Source: Ophiothrix spiculata (taxonomy: Eukaryota > Echinodermata > Ophiuroidea > Amphilepidida > Ophiotrichidae). From it: 21,581 nucleotides of DNA. The notes beneath the pieces were generated by a model, which saw only the letters and a list, made by a program, of their open reading frames with translations, was not told the origin of the DNA and made no database searches. Location of the stretch: the NCBI GenBank assembly GCA_000969725.1, contig JXSR01S003825.1, one strand, 5' to 3'. Numbering within the stretch: the stretch's first letter is position 1; each line of letters begins with the position of its first letter. The translations under genes and the position numbers were made by a program. This document shows positions 18,354-21,581 of the stretch, in pieces.

Positions 18354-18859
18354 TTATGGATTTTCGTCAACATTTTCTTTGATATCACCAGCACCCAGTG
18401 CTTGTCTAGCTCTCTTACAAATGCCATTCAATGCTTTTACAGTTTTACAACCACTATCTGTAAACCAATCCTGAAATCCAGGAAACTGATGTCATGCTTG
18501 AGTAAAAATGGCGCACATCAAGTCTTTATCCAACATTGGAATCGGGACCAATGGATTTTTCGCCAAATCTCAAGTAAAACCCGTTGCATTTTTGGTCGCC
18601 AGTTCCTCTTTAGGAACCTCTTCTCTCAATAGATTAATACATAGCAACCGTCCATTATATCATCACTGACACTTTGGTTATGATAGGATGATATCTTTCC
18701 AAGTATTTTGATGTAATCTTTGAGTTTTCTTCTGAATGCAGGATTTCCACCCAGAAGATATTCCCCAGGTGCTGGCATGTTTATAATGCGTGGTGGGAAT
18801 CTAGATCTGACATCTGGATCATATTCTTCAAAGCTGATGCTTCCAAAGGCTTTCGCTTT
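18354..18859 (-). pseudogene. Decayed BEN-domain exon, fourth copy of the right array
   Basis: It aligns along its whole length with the three intact array exons and keeps the acceptor (CCTATACAG, AG at 18860-18861), the KAKAFGSISFEEYDPDV start and INMPAPGEYLLGG. One base is missing near 18657-18661, just before the NGRLL-equivalent codons, which shifts the frame. Two further stops break the ancestral frame: TGA at 18570-18572 (an Arg codon in sisters) and TGA at 18492-18494, where sisters have CGA, consistent with CpG decay. There is also a 6-base in-frame gain before the shift. The 3' end differs from the sisters, reaching TAA at 18354-18356. It is the lowest and oldest-looking unit of the array. 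Confidence 0.85.
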
Positions 18860-18995
18860 CTGTATAGGCAACAATATGCGAACAAAAATACTATAAATCA
18901 ACTGAATTTTTTCCTTTTAGGCATATACAAAAGGTATAGAAATGGTAAAAGAGCAAATTGCTCATACACAAATATGCATAGGCCTCACTTCTCAA

Positions 18996-19541
18996 TCACC
19001 TTTGGGTGTTGATTTCATTTGAAGCCAGAGCATACGTATGGCTTAAATTGTCAAAATCTTCTTTGCTAGCACCACCAACTCCCAGTGCTTGTCTAGCTTT
19101 CTTACAAATGTTATTCAATGCTTTTACAGTTTTACAACCACGATCTGTAAACCAATCTTGAAATCCAGGAAATTGATGTCGTGCTTGAGTAAAAATGGCA
19201 CTCAACAAGTCTTTATCCAACATTGGCATGGGAACCAGCGAATTGGTCCTCTTATTTCTAGTAAATCCGGTTGCACTTTTAGCTGCCAGTTCCTCCATTG
19301 GAACCTCGTCTCTCAATAGTTTTGTACAAAGCAACCGTCCATTATCCTCATCACTTTGTTTATGATGGGAAGATATCTTTCCGAGTATTTTGATGTAATC
19401 TTTGAGTTTTCTTCTGAATGCAGGATTTCCACCCAGAAGATATTCTCCAGGTGCTGGCATGTTTATAATGTGTGGTGGGAATCTAAATCTGACATCTGGA
19501 TCATATTCTTCAAAGCCGATGCTTCCAGGGGCTTTCGCTTT
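18996..19541 (-). CDS. BEN-domain exon, right array copy A (181 codons)
   Basis: It follows the acceptor TTGCCTATACAG (AG at 19542-19543) in phase 0 and is open for 181 residues to TGA at 18996-18998. Residues 1-20 are acidic/aromatic (GSIGFEEYDPDV). Residues 25-38 are IINMPAPGEYLLGG, then a Lys/Arg-rich stretch AFRRKLKDYIKIL. The BEN core lies at about 67-150: NGRLLCTKLLRDE, EELAAKSATG, LDKDLLSAIFTQARHQFPGF and ALNNICKKAR. A 4-base difference from the sister copies, near the codons after LSHT, shifts the last 13 codons so the tail reads YALASNEINTQR instead of LWLQMKSTPKGD. The rest is nearly identical to copy C. The separation from the next copy is only about 135 bp, with no room for a conventional promoter plus 5' exons. 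Confidence 0.82.
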   Translation of the reverse strand, partial: KAKAPGSIGFEEYDPDVRFRFPPHIINMPAPGEYLLGGNPAFRRKLKDYIKILGKISSHHKQSDEDNGRLLCTKLLRDEVPMEELAAKSATGFTRNKRTNSLVPMPMLDKDLLSAIFTQARHQFPGFQDWFTDRGCKTVKALNNICKKARQALGVGGASKEDFDNLSHTYALASNEINTQR

Positions 19542-19676
19542 CTGTATAGGCAACAAAATGCAAACAAAAATACTATAAATCAACTGAATTTTATCTTTTT
19601 ATGCATATAGAAAAAGAATAGAAATGGTTAAGAGTAAATTTCTCATGTAGACACAAATATGCATAGGCCTCACTTC

Positions 19677-20222
19677 TCAATCACCTTTGGGTGTTGATTT
19701 CATTTGAAGCCAGAGCGTATGGCTTAAATTGTCAAAATCTTCTTTGCTACCACCCCTAACACCCAGTGCTCGTCTAGCTTTCTTACAAATGTTATTCAAT
19801 GCTTTCACAGTTTTCAAACCACGATCTGTAAACCAATCTTGAAATCCAGGAAATTGATGTCGTGCTTGAGTGAAAATGGCGCTCAACAAGTCTTTATCCA
19901 ATATTGGCATGGGAACCAGCGAATTGCTTGTCTTATTTCTAGTGAATCCTGTTGCACTTTTGGCTGCAAGTTCCTCCATTGGAACCTCGTCTCTCAATAG
20001 TTTTGTACACAGCAACCGTCCATTATCCTCATCACTTTGTTTATGATGGGAAGATATCTTTCCGAGTATTTTGATGTAATCTTTAAGGTTTCTTCTGAAT
20101 GCAGGATTGCCACCCAGAAGATATTCACCAGGTGCTGGCATGTTTATAATGCGTGGTGGGAATCTAGATCTGACATCTGGATAATATTCTTCAAAGCCGA
20201 TGCTTCCATAGGCTTTCGCTTT
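19677..20222 (-). CDS. BEN-domain exon, right array copy B (181 codons)
   Basis: It has the same plan as copy A: acceptor TTGCTTATACAG (AG at 20223-20224), phase 0, 181 residues, TGA at 19677-19679. The sequence starts KAKAYGSIGFEEYYPDV and keeps IINMPAPGEYLLGG. The BEN core (about 67-150) differs from A at only a few places: KTSNS for KRTNS in the linker, PILDK for PMLDK, DRGLKT for DRGCKT, and ARRALGV for ARQALGV. The tail is LWLQMKSTPKGD. The intron upstream is almost the same as that above copy A, so the unit duplicated with its intron recently or has been homogenised. CATAAA and GATAAA, weak polyadenylation-signal variants, occur in the 135-bp gap below it; canonical AATAAA does not. Confidence 0.83.
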   Translation of the reverse strand, partial: KAKAYGSIGFEEYYPDVRSRFPPRIINMPAPGEYLLGGNPAFRRNLKDYIKILGKISSHHKQSDEDNGRLLCTKLLRDEVPMEELAAKSATGFTRNKTSNSLVPMPILDKDLLSAIFTQARHQFPGFQDWFTDRGLKTVKALNNICKKARRALGVRGGSKEDFDNLSHTLWLQMKSTPKGD

Positions 20223-20357
20223 CTGTATAAGCAACAAAATGCAAACAAAAATACTATAAATCAACTGAATTTTATCTTTTTATGCATATAGAAAAAGTAT
20301 AGAAATGGTTAAGAGTAAATTGCTCATGTAGACACAAATATGCATAGGCCTCACTTC

Positions 20358-20897
20358 TCAATCACCTTTGGGTGTTGATTTCATTTGAAGCCAGAGGGTA
20401 TGGCTTAAATTGTCAAAATCTTCTTTGCTACCACCACTAACACCCAGTGCTCGTCTAGCTTTCTTACAAATGTTATTCAATGCTTTCACAGTTTTACAAC
20501 CACGATCTGTAAACCAATCTTGAAATCCAGGAAATTGATGTCGTGCTTGAGTAAAAATGGCACTCAACAAGTCTTTATCCAACATTGGCATGGGAACCAG
20601 CGAATTGGTCCTCTTATTTCTAGTAAATCCGGTTGCACTTTTAGCTGCCAGTTCCTCCATTGGAACCTCGTCTCTCAATAGTCTTCCATTATCGTCATCA
20701 CTTTGTTTCTGATACTGGGAGGATATCTTTCTGAGTATTTTGATGTAATCTTTGAGTTTTCTTCTGAATGCAGGATTGCCACCCAGAAGATATTCTCCAG
20801 GTGCTGGCATGTTTATAATGCGTGGTGGGAATCCAGATCCATCATGTGTACCTTGATCATATTCTTCAAAGTCGATGCTTCCAGAGACATTCGCTTT
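20358..20897 (-). CDS. BEN-domain exon, right array copy C (179 codons)
   Basis: This is the first array unit in transcription order. It follows CCTATACAG (AG at 20898-20899) in phase 0 and is open for 179 residues to TGA at 20358-20360. The N-terminal part is the most different in the array (KANVSGSIDFEEYDQGTHDG), whereas the segment from DEVPMEELAAKSATG to NICKKAR is identical to copy A at the protein level. A net 15-base in-frame loss removes five residues in the first BEN helix (NGRLLRDE where sisters have NGRLLCTKLLRDE), which may damage the fold. The tail matches copy B. The intron upstream diverges from the other units beyond about 50 bases, marking the array edge. Upstream exons should lie beyond 20900. 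Confidence 0.8.
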   Translation of the reverse strand, partial: KANVSGSIDFEEYDQGTHDGSGFPPRIINMPAPGEYLLGGNPAFRRKLKDYIKILRKISSQYQKQSDDDNGRLLRDEVPMEELAAKSATGFTRNKRTNSLVPMPMLDKDLLSAIFTQARHQFPGFQDWFTDRGCKTVKALNNICKKARRALGVSGGSKEDFDNLSHTLWLQMKSTPKGD

Positions 20898-20940
20898 CTG
20901 TATAGGCAACAAGATGCAAACAAGAGTATGGTACTATAAA

Positions 20941-21137
20941 TCAACTTAATTGTATCTTTTTAGTGATATATCAAATTTTGAGCATGTTTTCATCTAAGTT
21001 CACAAGAAAGACATAAAATGTGACCTTTCACAACACTGTTTAATGATTACGGTAATTTGACTTAATGCTACTTGTAAGTGAAATTGCATATCAAGGCCAT
21101 TTCTGCAAAACAAAGTAAAAATGCAGTATGTGTATTA
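20941..21137. other. Non-coding flank upstream of the BEN array
   Basis: If the array belongs to one gene, this is intron. No exon with a minus-strand donor was recognised here. Confidence 0.4.
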
Positions 21138-21349
21138 GGTTGCGATCACATAGAACTATACTATTCGGGTATACGGTGCACGATTTCACTTGGGCATGCG
21201 TAAAGATGCAATCGAACACGTGAATTTGATGCTACCGTGTCACGTAAGAGGGCACTATTCGAAAAAACGTATAGCTCGCCGTGCCTGTATAAAATATAGC
21301 CATCGAATAGCGTATAGCGAATACCGTATACTTCTATGTGATCGTAGCC
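21138..21349 (+). mobile_element. MITE family C, copy 2
   Basis: The inverted ends are GGTTGCGATCACATAGAA and TTCTATGTGATCGTAGCC. The 212-bp body matches 13589-13804 along its length. GTATAC next to each end extends the inverted repeat. It has no coding content and no clear target duplication. Confidence 0.77.
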
Positions 21350-21409
21350 GTATAGATCAATTGCAAGTTACTTCCTTTTTCCTCTAAAAAATCCTACACA
21401 AATGAGCAG

Positions 21410-21581
21410 AAGATAAATTCTCTTTCATAACTTAAGTCGATTCTGTTGGCTGAAGTTGAAAATAAGTAAAAAAAGGCGAGAGATATGTGGTAAAGTTTGG
21501 GTTCCTAAAATTGTATATTTTCAATAAAACTAATTCGTTTAGTATGAAAAAATTGGCATGGTCACAGAAATCTCAAAATTG
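21410..21581 (-). repeat. Dispersed repeat, second copy, running off the window
   Basis: The reverse complement shares collinear short blocks with 8290-8490 (CAATTTTGAGATT-like, TTTTTTCATAC, GAAAATATACA, TTTTCAACTT, CAGAATCGAC). It is truncated by the window edge. Confidence 0.45.

Noticed and set aside
18354-20897. CRISPR or simple satellite explanation for the right repeats
   Set aside because: Units are about 681 bp, encode a conserved protein domain and have splice acceptors.

Overview
This window looks like AT-rich nuclear DNA from an animal. The evidence is spliced exons with consensus splice sites, a tRNA-derived SINE, many short inverted-repeat DNA transposons, microsatellites, and no bacterial-style gene packing. 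A marine invertebrate is likely, but the sequence does not fix the species.

The main content is a minus-strand series of BEN-domain (DNA-binding/chromatin-adaptor fold) coding exons. A left group has three similar exons (561-1142, 1694-2272, 5125-5712). A right group is a tight tandem array with a period of about 681 bp: three open copies (18996-19541, 19677-20222, 20358-20897) and one decayed copy (18354-18859). Each of these seven starts at an AG acceptor and encodes, or once encoded, an IINxPxPGxYLxGG motif followed by a complete BEN domain and a stop. Between the groups lies a different BEN domain split over two exons (16008-16197 and 12471-12604) with matching phase. All acceptors that open a BEN cassette are in phase 0. 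No start codon, upstream exon or promoter is recognisable between copies, so 5' exons probably lie to the right of the window or escaped notice. The layout fits either alternative 3'-terminal exons of one gene or a cluster of duplicated genes; only transcript data can decide.

The rest is mostly mobile DNA. From left to right: a 1.6-kb TTAA-flanked element (3118-4737), with a neighbouring tandem unit that preserves an uninterrupted copy of its target; a 1.1-kb element with GC-rich ends and TAA duplications (6094-7206); a small hAT element with an exact 8-bp target duplication (7610-7805); an inverted pair and a direct pair of short inverted-repeat elements (9.0-11.1 kb); a tRNA-Arg-like pseudogene (9772-9851); a TTAA-flanked MITE (11646-11970); another inverted-repeat element just below the 12.5-kb exon; a pogo/Tc1-like element ending about 35 bp above that exon's acceptor; further inverted-repeat elements, one nested in another (15321-15946); a TTAA-flanked element carrying a tRNA-Pro-like sequence (16388-16612); a tRNA-Asn-type SINE (about 17095-17400); and a degenerate tandem repeat (17405-18280).

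No tool was run. Splice sites, domains and elements were recognised by eye, and family names for transposons rest on termini and target duplications only.
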